64,000 nt of DNA from contig CAZTYE010000001.1 of NCBI GenBank assembly GCA_964617645.1, forward strand, positions 310,001-374,000, read 5' to 3'. A program made the position numbers and the translations under genes. Source of the stretch: JADJGC01 sp964617645 (lineage in GTDB: Bacteria > Zixibacteria > MSB-5A5 > CAIYYT01). Positions 53,327 through 61,105 of this stretch are shown in pieces; position 1 is the first letter of the stretch; every line of letters starts with the position of its first letter. The notes beneath the pieces are model-generated. The model did no database searches and was not told the origin of the DNA. It worked only from the letters and a program-made list of their open reading frames with translations.

Positions 53327-53509
53327 ATGCCACTTCCAAAACGAAGACACTCCAAGCAGCGCGGCCGCAAACGCCGCACCCACTACACCGCAACTATGCC
53401 GGCGATGAGCGAATGCAGCAATTGCGGGGAAGCCAAATTGCGCCATCATATCTGCCCGTCGTGCGGGTACTATCGCGGCGAACAGATTCTGGAAGGAAAG
53501 GAAGCCTGA
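53327..53509 (+). CDS. rpmF: Ribosomal protein bL32
   Basis: 60 residues. The start MPLPKRRHSKQRGRKRRTHY and the zinc-binding cysteines CSNCGEAKLRHHICPSCG are typical of the four-cysteine form of bL32. It is linked to the fatty acid genes in many bacteria, as here, and lies 7 bases before plsX. Confidence 0.96.
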   Translation: MPLPKRRHSKQRGRKRRTHYTATMPAMSECSNCGEAKLRHHICPSCGYYRGEQILEGKEA

Positions 53510-53516
53510 TTCGGCG

Positions 53517-54542
53517 TTGAAACGACGCATCGCTGTTGACTGCATGGGCGCCGACCTCGGGCCGCTCCCGCTGGTGACCGGCGCCGTTCATTATCTGCAA
53601 CTGCCGGAGAATCGGGACGACGAGATCGTTCTGGTTGGCGACGAGAGCGTTCTCAGGGAACATCTCGGATCGATGAAACTGGAAGCGCCGCTGCCGATCG
53701 AGATCGCGCACGCGCCCGAGACGGTCGAAATGGAGATGTTCGCGACCGATGCCTTGCGCAAGAAAGGTTCGTCGATTGCCGTCGCCATGCGGATGCACCG
53801 CGAGGGCACGGTCAATGCCGTCGTGTCGGCAGGGCACACCGGCGCCGTGATGGCCACGGCGGTGCTGACCTTGGGACGATTGTCCGGAGTTAGCCGTCCG
53901 GCAATCGCCGCTCTGTTTCCCAATGCTCACGAGGCGGCGACGCTCGTTCTCGACGTCGGCGCGAATGTCGATGTCAAGCCCGAACACCTGTTTCAATTCG
54001 CCCAGATGGGGGCTTCCTATGCCGAGGACATCCTCCGGCGGCCGAATCCCAAAGTGGGGTTGCTCTCGATCGGTGAAGAGCCCACCAAGGGAAACGAACT
54101 TGTCATTGCCGGACATGAATTGTTGAAAAGCGGCGAATTCAATTTTGTCGGCAATGTCGAAGGGCGCGACGTGCTTTCCGGCACGTGCGACGTCGTGATC
54201 TGCGACGGCTTCATCGGCAACGTCATTCTCAAGTTCGCCGAATCGGTGAAGGTGCTTTTGGAGACGCGGATCCGCAGGCAAATCAGCACGAATGTTTTTT
54301 CGAAAACCGGCGCGATTCTCATGGGCCCGTTCCTGCGGCGCATGAAAAAGTCGCTGGACTATGCCGAGTACGGCGGCGCGCCGCTCCTCGGACTGAATGG
54401 AAATTGTGTCATCTGCCACGGCAAGTCGTCGGAGAAAGCTATCCGCAACGCCATTCGCGTCGCGGCGGACATGATCAAGACCAACGTCGCCGCGCACATC
54501 CAGAAACGAATCGAAACGAACACACGGACGGTGCAACAATGA
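53517..54542 (+). CDS. plsX: Phosphate acyltransferase PlsX
   Basis: 341 residues starting at TTG (53517). It makes acyl-phosphate from acyl-ACP for phospholipid synthesis. Conserved stretches: IAVDCMGADLGPLPLVTGAV, AVVSAGHTGAVMATAVLTLG, VLDVGANVDVKPEHL, VGLLSIGEEPTKGNEL, VICDGFIGNVILKFAE, YGGAPLLGLNG. The length matches the family. Its TGA overlaps the fabH ATG (ATGA), so translation is coupled. Confidence 0.95.
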   Translation: MKRRIAVDCMGADLGPLPLVTGAVHYLQLPENRDDEIVLVGDESVLREHLGSMKLEAPLPIEIAHAPETVEMEMFATDALRKKGSSIAVAMRMHREGTVNAVVSAGHTGAVMATAVLTLGRLSGVSRPAIAALFPNAHEAATLVLDVGANVDVKPEHLFQFAQMGASYAEDILRRPNPKVGLLSIGEEPTKGNELVIAGHELLKSGEFNFVGNVEGRDVLSGTCDVVICDGFIGNVILKFAESVKVLLETRIRRQISTNVFSKTGAILMGPFLRRMKKSLDYAEYGGAPLLGLNGNCVICHGKSSEKAIRNAIRVAADMIKTNVAAHIQKRIETNTRTVQQ

Positions 54543-55525
54543 CCTCCGCTAAAATAATGGGAATCGGCGCGTACACTCCGGCCAAGGTGCTGAGCAACGC
54601 CGATTTTGAAAAAATGGTCGACACGACCGACGAGTGGATCACGTCGCGCACCGGCATCAAGCGCCGCCACGTGGTGGGCGATTCGGGAGAAGCCACTTCC
54701 GACATGTGCACAGTCGCGGCGGAACGCGCGCTGCGCGATGCCGGGATGAGCGCCGAGCAAATCGACCTGATCGTCATCGGAACCGTAACGCCCGATATGA
54801 AAACGCCGTCAACGGCGGTCATTGTCCAGAAGCACATCGGCGCGAAGAACGCCGCCGCGATGGACCTTAACGCGGCATGCGTCGGCTTCGTTTATGGACT
54901 GACGACGGCGCGGGCGTTTGTCGGCTCGGGCATGTATAAGAATGTTCTGGTTGTTGGCGCGGAGACGCTGTCATCAATCACCAATTATCAAGATCGCGGG
55001 ACTTGTGTCCTCTTCGGGGACGGCGCCGGCGCCGCGGTCGTGTCGGCTTCCGCTGACGCCAAGAGTGGAATACTGGCCACGCACATTGCCGCCGATGGCA
55101 ACCACGAGCATTTGCTGTATGTGCGCGCCGGCGGGTCGCGGCAGGCGATTACGCCGGAAGCGCTGAGCAACGGCGCGGCTTACGTTTACATGAACGGCTC
55201 GGAAATCTACAAGTTTGCCGTGCGCTATATGCAGGATTCGGCGGAACACGTCATTGCCGAAGCGGGTATCAAGCCGGAAGACATCGATTTGGTCATTCCG
55301 CATCAGGCGAATATCCGTATCATTGAGTCGCTGCAGAAACGACTGAACGTGCCCGACGAAAAGTTGTTCGTGAATATCTCCGAGTACGGCAACACGTCGG
55401 CGGCTTCGATTCCGATCGCGATGGTTGAAGCCAAAGAGCAGGGCAGACTCAAGGCCGGCGATTTGGCGCTCTTAGTCTCGTTTGGCGGTGGGTTGGTCTG
55501 GGGCGCGGCGCTGGTGAGGATGTGA
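54539..55525 (+). CDS. fabH: Beta-ketoacyl-ACP synthase III
   Basis: 328 residues from ATG at 54539; longer upstream readings lie inside plsX. It condenses acetyl-CoA with malonyl-ACP to start fatty acid synthesis. The catalytic triad is visible: Cys in DLNAACVGF, His in IPHQANIRI and Asn in YGNTSAAS. VDTTDEWITSRTGIKRRH and SFGGGLVWGAALV are family hallmarks. It overlaps plsX by four bases and precedes fabD by two. Confidence 0.95.
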   Translation: MTSAKIMGIGAYTPAKVLSNADFEKMVDTTDEWITSRTGIKRRHVVGDSGEATSDMCTVAAERALRDAGMSAEQIDLIVIGTVTPDMKTPSTAVIVQKHIGAKNAAAMDLNAACVGFVYGLTTARAFVGSGMYKNVLVVGAETLSSITNYQDRGTCVLFGDGAGAAVVSASADAKSGILATHIAADGNHEHLLYVRAGGSRQAITPEALSNGAAYVYMNGSEIYKFAVRYMQDSAEHVIAEAGIKPEDIDLVIPHQANIRIIESLQKRLNVPDEKLFVNISEYGNTSAASIPIAMVEAKEQGRLKAGDLALLVSFGGGLVWGAALVRM

Positions 55526-55527
55526 CG

Positions 55528-56469
55528 ATGAGCAAAGTCGCTTTTCTGTTTCCCGGCCAGGGTTCTCAATACGTCGGAATGGCCAGAGATCTTTTCGAGG
55601 CACATGCCGAAGTGCGCGACCTTTACCGGTCGGCTTCGAGTATTCTGGGCTATGACCTCGCGGAGGTGAGCTTCAACGGCCCGGAAGAGCGCTTGAAAGA
55701 AACCGTCGTCACGCAGCCGGCCATTCTGGTGCACTCGCTGGCATGGCAAACTCTTCTGAAGAAGAATAATCTGACGCCGCATTTCGCCGCCGGTCACTCG
55801 CTTGGCGAGTATTCGGCGTTGGCGTGCGCCGGCGTATTGGCAGCTACGGATGCGGTCACGGCCGTGAATACGCGTTGCAAGGCGATGCAGTCGGCCTGCG
55901 AACTCAATCGTGGTACAATGGCGGCGGTGATGGGAGCGGATCGGGAGTCGGTAATGAAACTCGTGGCGAAACTATCAGCCGATGGCGTCGTCGTCCCGGC
56001 AAATTTCAATGCACCCGATCAGATCGCGATCTCCGGCGATTATCGTGTGATTGAGAAAGCGCCGGCATTAGCCAAAGAATTTGGCGCCAAGCGAGCAATG
56101 CTCCTGCCGGTCGGAGGCGCGTTCCATTCACCGCTGATGGCTTCTGCGGCAGCGACGCTCGGCGCAACGTTGAACAAACTCCAATTCCATGCGCCGAAGT
56201 TTCCGGTCATTGCCAATGTCACCGCCAATGCGGAGACGGAGGCGACAAGATTCAAGAGTCTGCTCGTCGACCAGATCACCGCGCCGGTTTTGTGGACCGA
56301 TTCGCTCGCCGAATTGCAGAAACTCGGTGTCACACGTTTTGTTGAAGTCGGGCCCGGCAAAGTGCTCGGGGGCTTGGTCAAGCGCACGCTCGGCGAAGTC
56401 GAGATCATGAGTCTTGACAAACTTTCCGACTTTGATTTGGTTGCCGAAAAATTGCTGGAGGCGGTTTGA
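55528..56469 (+). CDS. fabD: Malonyl-CoA:ACP transacylase
   Basis: 313 residues from ATG at 55528, with GAGGATG upstream; a GTG overlapping the fabH stop is an alternative. It loads malonyl groups onto ACP. FLFPGQGSQYVGM opens the protein; the nucleophile lies in GHSLGEYSAL, with LPVGGAFHSPLM carrying the catalytic His. Its TGA overlaps the TTG start of fabG. Confidence 0.95.
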   Translation: MSKVAFLFPGQGSQYVGMARDLFEAHAEVRDLYRSASSILGYDLAEVSFNGPEERLKETVVTQPAILVHSLAWQTLLKKNNLTPHFAAGHSLGEYSALACAGVLAATDAVTAVNTRCKAMQSACELNRGTMAAVMGADRESVMKLVAKLSADGVVVPANFNAPDQIAISGDYRVIEKAPALAKEFGAKRAMLLPVGGAFHSPLMASAAATLGATLNKLQFHAPKFPVIANVTANAETEATRFKSLLVDQITAPVLWTDSLAELQKLGVTRFVEVGPGKVLGGLVKRTLGEVEIMSLDKLSDFDLVAEKLLEAV

Positions 56470-57203
56470 AGCTAACGGGAAAAGCGGTTGTCGTAACGGG
56501 CGGAGCACGCGGCATTGGCCGGGCGATCGTCGAAGCGTTCCTTGATGCCGGCGCGAAAGTGATGATCGCCGACGTTCTGGATGATGTCGGCAGCGCTACC
56601 GTGGGCGAGTTGTCCGCGCGCGGCGAAGTCGCCTACGTGCACTGCGATGTAACCTCCGCGGCCGATACGCAGTCGGCGATCGACAGAACCGTCGAGCGTT
56701 TCGGCGCCGTCGATGTGCTGGTGAACAATGCCGGCATCACGAAGGACACTCTGTTCATACGTATGGACGAAGCGGCGTGGGATCGCGTGCTCAGCATCAA
56801 TCTGAAAGGCGCGTTTCTGATGTCGCAAGCGGCGGCCAAGGTAATGATGAAAGCGCGCCAAGGCAGCATCGTGAATATCTCCTCGGTCGTCGGACTGATG
56901 GGGAATTTCGGGCAAGCCAATTACTCAGCCTCCAAGGCCGGACTCATCGGACTGACCAAATCAGTTGCGAAGGAGCTGGCGCCGCGTAATGTTACTTGCA
57001 ATGCGGTCGCGCCCGGGTATATCCAGACCGAAATGACCGAGCATCTGCCCGAAGCGGCGAAGGAAGCGTTTCTGAATAATATTCCGCTCAAACGTCCCGG
57101 CCTTCCGGCGGACGTGGCCAGCGTGGTGTTGTTTTTGGCATCCGAAGCGGCCACCTATATCACGGGCCAGGTGGTCCAGGTGGACGGCGGGATGCTGATG
57201 TAG
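56466..57203 (+). CDS. fabG: 3-oxoacyl-ACP reductase
   Basis: 245 residues from TTG at 56466, with GGAGG four bases upstream and the start overlapping the fabD stop. A short-chain dehydrogenase: TGGARGIG nucleotide loop, NNAGITKD, catalytic Ser in NISSVVG, and YSASK with Tyr and Lys. The closing VQVDGGMLM is typical. It reduces 3-oxoacyl-ACP with NADPH in each elongation round. Confidence 0.95.
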   Translation: MKLTGKAVVVTGGARGIGRAIVEAFLDAGAKVMIADVLDDVGSATVGELSARGEVAYVHCDVTSAADTQSAIDRTVERFGAVDVLVNNAGITKDTLFIRMDEAAWDRVLSINLKGAFLMSQAAAKVMMKARQGSIVNISSVVGLMGNFGQANYSASKAGLIGLTKSVAKELAPRNVTCNAVAPGYIQTEMTEHLPEAAKEAFLNNIPLKRPGLPADVASVVLFLASEAATYITGQVVQVDGGMLM

Positions 57204-57248
57204 TGGAGATCAAGTAGTAATTCCGATTGATAACAGGAGGATGAGGTC

Positions 57249-57488
57249 ATGGCTGATGTGGAAGCCAAAGTAAAGGAAATCATCGTTGAGCAGTTGAATG
57301 CCGACAAGGATGCGGTCGTGCCCAGCGCGAAATTCGTCGATGATCTCGGCGCCGACTCGCTGGATACCGTCGAATTGGTGATGGCGTTGGAGGAGGCTTT
57401 CGGCTTGGAGATCCCGGATGAGGAAGCCGAGAAGATTTCGACAGTCGGCGACGCGATCAACTATATCAAGGCGCACGCAAAAGAATGA
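57249..57488 (+). CDS. acpP: Acyl carrier protein
   Basis: 79 residues, strong AGGAGG ribosome site. The phosphopantetheine serine lies in DLGADSLDTVELVMALEE. The protein is acidic, with the usual IPDEEAEKISTVGDAI helix. It carries the growing chains for all Fab enzymes around it. The 42-base gap to fabF contains GGCGGCGAGC...GCTCGCCGC, a small hairpin of no clear role. Confidence 0.97.
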   Translation: MADVEAKVKEIIVEQLNADKDAVVPSAKFVDDLGADSLDTVELVMALEEAFGLEIPDEEAEKISTVGDAINYIKAHAKE

Positions 57489-57530
57489 CGGCGGCGGCGA
57501 GCTTGCTCGCCGCAGTCGCTTCCGAGGACT

Positions 57531-58778
57531 ATGAAGAAAGCTGTCATCACGGGATTGGGCATCATCTCGCCGTTGGGCAACAGCAAAGATGAGTTTTGGG
57601 CGGGGATCAAAGCCGGTCGGTCGGGCATCAAGAAAGTCGATCGCTTTGACGTCTCCCAATTCGACGCGCAGATTGCCGGATTGGTGGAAAACTTCGACCC
57701 GGCCGCCTTCCTTGACAAGAAGGAAGTGCGCCGCACCGACCCGATCCAACAGTACTCTCTGGCGGCGACACAGTTGGCGTTGGTGGATGCCGGCCTCAAT
57801 CTGGAAACGGTCGATAAAGAACGCGTCGGCGTGATCACCGGTTCCGGAATCGGCGGCATTGCGACGTTTGAGGATCAAACCTGGACCTACAAAGAGAAAG
57901 GCCCGGGCAAGGTCTCGCCGTTTTTCATCCCGATGATGATTATCGATATCATTCCCGGATTGATATCGATCCGCTACGGATTCAAGGGGCCGAACTACTC
58001 GACGGTCTCGGCTTGCTGCTCATCGGCGCACGCCTTGGCGGACGCCATGCGGGTGATTCAGCGCGGCGAGGCGGATGTCGTGATCAGCGGCGGTTCGGAA
58101 GCGCCGATCACCGAGATGGCGTACGCCGGGTTCTGCTCGGCGCGCGCGTTGTCGACGCGCAACGACGCGCCGGAGAAAGCGTCGCGACCGTTTGATGTCG
58201 ACCGCGACGGTTTCGTCATGGGCGAAGGCGCGGCGATTGTCGTGGTCGAGTCGGAAGAGCATGCCGTTCGCCGCGGCGCGAAGATTTATGCCGATATTCT
58301 TGGCGCCGGAATGTCGGCGGACGCGCATCACATCACGGCTCCGGCCCCGGACGGCAACGGCGCGGCGCGCTGCATGGTGGCGGCTCTGAAAGATGCCGGA
58401 CTTAAAGCCGAGCAGGTGCAGTACGTCAACACGCACGGTACGTCCACGCCGCTCGGCGATATCGCTGAGACGCAGGCGATCAAACAGGTGTTCGGCGAAC
58501 ACGCCTACAAGCTCCTGATCAACTCGACGAAATCGATGATTGGCCATCTGCTGGGCGGCGCCGGCGCGGTCGAAACGGCGGCGACGGTTCTGCAGCTCAA
58601 TGAGGAATTCGTCCATCAGACCCTGAACATCGAAAACCAGGACCCGCAGTGCGACCTCGACTATGTGAAGGAAGGCGGACGCGCCGCGTCTTTCGATATC
58701 GGTATCTCGAACTCTTTCGGATTCGGCGGCCACAATATCACTCTCGTTTTAGGCAGACATAAGAACTCATCGAGGTAG
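57531..58778 (+). CDS. fabF: Beta-ketoacyl-ACP synthase II
   Basis: 415 residues. The elongating condensing enzyme. The Cys-His-His triad is visible: Cys in STVSACCSSAHALADAM, His in VNTHGTSTPLGD and His in SMIGHLLGGAGAVE. The start VITGLGIISPLG and the end SNSFGFGGHNITLVL are standard. It is 4 bases before rnc. Confidence 0.95.
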   Translation: MKKAVITGLGIISPLGNSKDEFWAGIKAGRSGIKKVDRFDVSQFDAQIAGLVENFDPAAFLDKKEVRRTDPIQQYSLAATQLALVDAGLNLETVDKERVGVITGSGIGGIATFEDQTWTYKEKGPGKVSPFFIPMMIIDIIPGLISIRYGFKGPNYSTVSACCSSAHALADAMRVIQRGEADVVISGGSEAPITEMAYAGFCSARALSTRNDAPEKASRPFDVDRDGFVMGEGAAIVVVESEEHAVRRGAKIYADILGAGMSADAHHITAPAPDGNGAARCMVAALKDAGLKAEQVQYVNTHGTSTPLGDIAETQAIKQVFGEHAYKLLINSTKSMIGHLLGGAGAVETAATVLQLNEEFVHQTLNIENQDPQCDLDYVKEGGRAASFDIGISNSFGFGGHNITLVLGRHKNSSR

Positions 58779-58781
58779 CGC

Positions 58782-59552
58782 ATGCGCCAATGGCTCGCTC
58801 GTCTGTTCAGCCGCACACCGGCCCAACGAGCGCAAATCCCTCTCAGTCCGACAACTCGCGCTGAACTCGAGAACAAACTCGGCTACAAGTTCAAGAGCGA
58901 ATTCTATCTCAGCAAGGCATTAACCCATCGTTCGTTTCTGCGCGCCAACGAACCGCGTAGCTTGCGGTCATACGAGCGGCTCGAGTTCCTGGGCGACTCG
59001 GTGCTCGGCTTGGTCGTCGCCGAGGAACTTTTCAACCGCTACCCCGATGTCAGCGAAGGCAGCCTGACCAAGAACAAGTCGCTATTGGTAAACAAGAAAG
59101 TGCTGGCGCATGCCGGGATGGAAATCGAACTCGGCAAATATATCCAGATGTCGAGTGATGAAGAACGCGCCGGCGGCCGCACGCGGCCCTCGATTATCGC
59201 CGACTGTCTTGAGGCCGTTATCGGCGCCGTCTACATCGACGGCGGCCTGGAGCCGACGCGCCGGGTCGTGCGCCAGATCATCTCATTTGAATTCGAAGAA
59301 GTCGCCCAGTTTCTCTCGCTGCGCAACTTCAAAGGCGAGCTTCTGGAGCGCCTGCAAGCTGCCGGAGGTGGTTTGCCGAAGTATTCGGTTAGCGATGAGG
59401 ACGGCCCCGATCATCGCAAGGTGTTCACCGTCGAGGTTTATGTGAGCGGGCGCCGATTGGGCACCGGACGCGGTGATTCGAAAAAGAGCGCTGAGCAACG
59501 CGCCGCCGAAAGCGCGTTGGCATCGCTGGACGAAAGTTCGGAAGAGAATTAG
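58782..59552 (+). CDS. rnc: Ribonuclease III
   Basis: 256 residues. The RNase III signature ERLEFLGDSVLGLVVAE holds the metal-binding acidic residues, with DCLEAVIGAVYIDGG as the second set. A double-strand RNA-binding domain ends the protein (FKGELLERLQAAGGGLPKY, KKSAEQRAAESALASL). About 20 residues precede the core. It processes rRNA and other duplex RNA. Linkage after acpP-fabF is common in many bacteria. Confidence 0.95.
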   Translation: MRQWLARLFSRTPAQRAQIPLSPTTRAELENKLGYKFKSEFYLSKALTHRSFLRANEPRSLRSYERLEFLGDSVLGLVVAEELFNRYPDVSEGSLTKNKSLLVNKKVLAHAGMEIELGKYIQMSSDEERAGGRTRPSIIADCLEAVIGAVYIDGGLEPTRRVVRQIISFEFEEVAQFLSLRNFKGELLERLQAAGGGLPKYSVSDEDGPDHRKVFTVEVYVSGRRLGTGRGDSKKSAEQRAAESALASLDESSEEN

Positions 59553-59597
59553 AGTCACGGCGATCAGAGTATGATCGCCGCTGAAATAGGAGAAAAG

Positions 59598-60383
59598 ATG
59601 AAGATCGTTGTTTGCGTGAAGCAGGTTCCGGAAATCGCGCTGGTGAGTGTCGATGCCGCATCCGGAACGTTGACACTGCCACAGAGTCCCGGGCTGATCA
59701 ATCCGTTCGATTCCTACGCCATCGAGGAAGCGCTGCGTCTCAAAGAGAAGCACGGCGGCACGGTGTGGGTGCTGTCGCTTGGCGGCAAGGAAGCCGACTA
59801 CGCGCTGCGCGAGGGATTAGCTTTGGGCGCCGATGAAGCAATGCATCTGACGGACGATGCTTTCGCCGGCATCGACGCTGTCGGCGTCGCCACCGCGCTG
59901 GCGGCGGGTGTCAAGAAGATCGGCGCAGTCGACCTCGTGCTGTGCGGCAAGCAAGCCATCGACTCCGACGGCGCATTGGTTTCGTCGGCGGTAGCCGGGG
60001 CGCTCGGCTGGCCGCAGGTGATGTTTGTGCGCAAGATCGAGAGCATTGACAACGCCAAGATGACGGTCGAACGCATGACCGATGACGGTTTCGACAAGGT
60101 CGCATGTCCGCTGCCGGCGGTGATGTCGGTAGTGAAAGAAATTAACGAGCCGCGGTTGCCGTCGCTCAAAGGCAAAATGAACGCGAAGAAGAAGACGGTT
60201 GTCGTGCACAACGCCGCCGATCTTGGGCTTGATTTGTCGGCGCCGGTGTTTGCCTCCGGCTGCAAACAGGTGAGCGCGGCGAATCCGCCGGCGCGTCCAA
60301 AGGGCGAGATGATTACCGGCGCGACGCCGCAGGAGATCGCCGACAAGCTGTTCACGAAGTTAAGAGAGCGGCAGGTGATATAG
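59598..60383 (+). CDS. etfB: Electron transfer flavoprotein beta subunit
   Basis: 261 residues from MKIVVCVKQVPE, with AGGAG five bases before the ATG; an upstream ATG gives an unlikely extension. GKQAIDSDGALVSSAVAGALGWP is the AMP/FAD-binding signature of EtfB. It normally forms a dimer with EtfA and passes electrons from dehydrogenases to the quinone pool or, in bifurcating forms, to ferredoxin. No etfA follows: the next 380 bases are gene-free. The partner must be encoded elsewhere. Confidence 0.9.
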   Translation: MKIVVCVKQVPEIALVSVDAASGTLTLPQSPGLINPFDSYAIEEALRLKEKHGGTVWVLSLGGKEADYALREGLALGADEAMHLTDDAFAGIDAVGVATALAAGVKKIGAVDLVLCGKQAIDSDGALVSSAVAGALGWPQVMFVRKIESIDNAKMTVERMTDDGFDKVACPLPAVMSVVKEINEPRLPSLKGKMNAKKKTVVVHNAADLGLDLSAPVFASGCKQVSAANPPARPKGEMITGATPQEIADKLFTKLRERQVI

Positions 60384-60763
60384 GGGCACTCGTTGAGTCC
60401 GGTGCCTTTCGAGGCCGAACTACACGACTGCGTTCCATTTGATCGAAGAGTCGTAGATCAGCCCGCGTAAACGGTTAGTGACACCGGACGACCGCAAGGG
60501 TTGCCCCTGCGCGATGAAGGAGCTTTGGAGTGAGGTTGCGACGCGAGCGCACAATTTGCGCCGCTTCTTTAATAAATTGTAAGACAACAGCTTAGTCGCA
60601 ATTCCAGAACAAAACCTGATGCTGACGCAAAAAATGCTTGACAAGCGATTGGCACAATCTTAGCTTAAAGCACAGCCAGAGGATGCGCGTCGCTTTGTCC
60701 CCTGTGCATCCCCCGACTCAGAAGTAATTTGATAATACGTTCAGTTTTTCGGAGGCGCCAGGT
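60384..60763. other. 380-bp gap between etfB and the small secreted protein gene
   Basis: No gene is seen. Just after etfB, GGCAC/GTGCC with TTT (60385-60409) could be a weak terminator. The right part holds the promoter at 60638-60666 and a leader of about 90 bases. Confidence 0.4.
60638..60666 (+). promoter_or_regulatory. Promoter with sigma54 (-24/-12) and overlapping sigma70-like elements
   Basis: TTGGCACAATCTTAGCTT at 60649-60666 matches the -24/-12 consensus (TTGGCAC, GG-N10-GC spacing; one base off in TTGC). The same stretch can be read as TTGACA at 60638-60643, 17 bases, TAGCTT. The gene for a sigma54 activator two genes downstream favours the -24/-12 reading. Confidence 0.55.
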
Positions 60764-61084
60764 ATGAAAAACCTGCTCAGGCTACTCACAGTCGTTGTGG
60801 TGACCGCCTCGATATTTCTGCTCTTGCCTTCCCAATTACGGGCGGTGGATCATCCGTGGGATGACCGTCCGGGCGACTCAACCTCGCTTGGAACGAAGAA
60901 TCCCATTGCGAATAATCCACCCAAGCCGCGCGTACCGACAATCACCCGGATCATTGATACGATTCGCGGATTGATCGGCGACTTGCGTGCGGTCTTGATT
61001 GATGGCAAAGACAAGATCGAGGTGCCGGACCAGAACGGAGATCCGCCGCGCAAATCGACACGGTTCTCCGCTCCTCGAAAATGA
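60764..61084 (+). CDS. Small secreted or periplasmic protein of unknown function
   Basis: 106 residues, with GGAGG before the ATG. A clear signal peptide (LLRLLTVVVVTASIFLLLPSQLRA) is followed by a short, Pro- and Asp-rich mature part (DHPWDDRPGD, IANNPPKPRVP), a helix (TRIIDTIRGLIGDLRAVLI) and a basic end. No known domain. It lies 21 bases before the regulator gene and behind the sigma54-type promoter. Confidence 0.6.
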   Translation: MKNLLRLLTVVVVTASIFLLLPSQLRAVDHPWDDRPGDSTSLGTKNPIANNPPKPRVPTITRIIDTIRGLIGDLRAVLIDGKDKIEVPDQNGDPPRKSTRFSAPRK

Positions 61085-61105
61085 TGCGATGACACGACTG
61101 ATTTG

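Noticed and set aside
60420..60644. 74-residue minus-strand open frame
   Set aside because: No ribosome site or domain; it lies in a gap that holds a promoter for the opposite strand.
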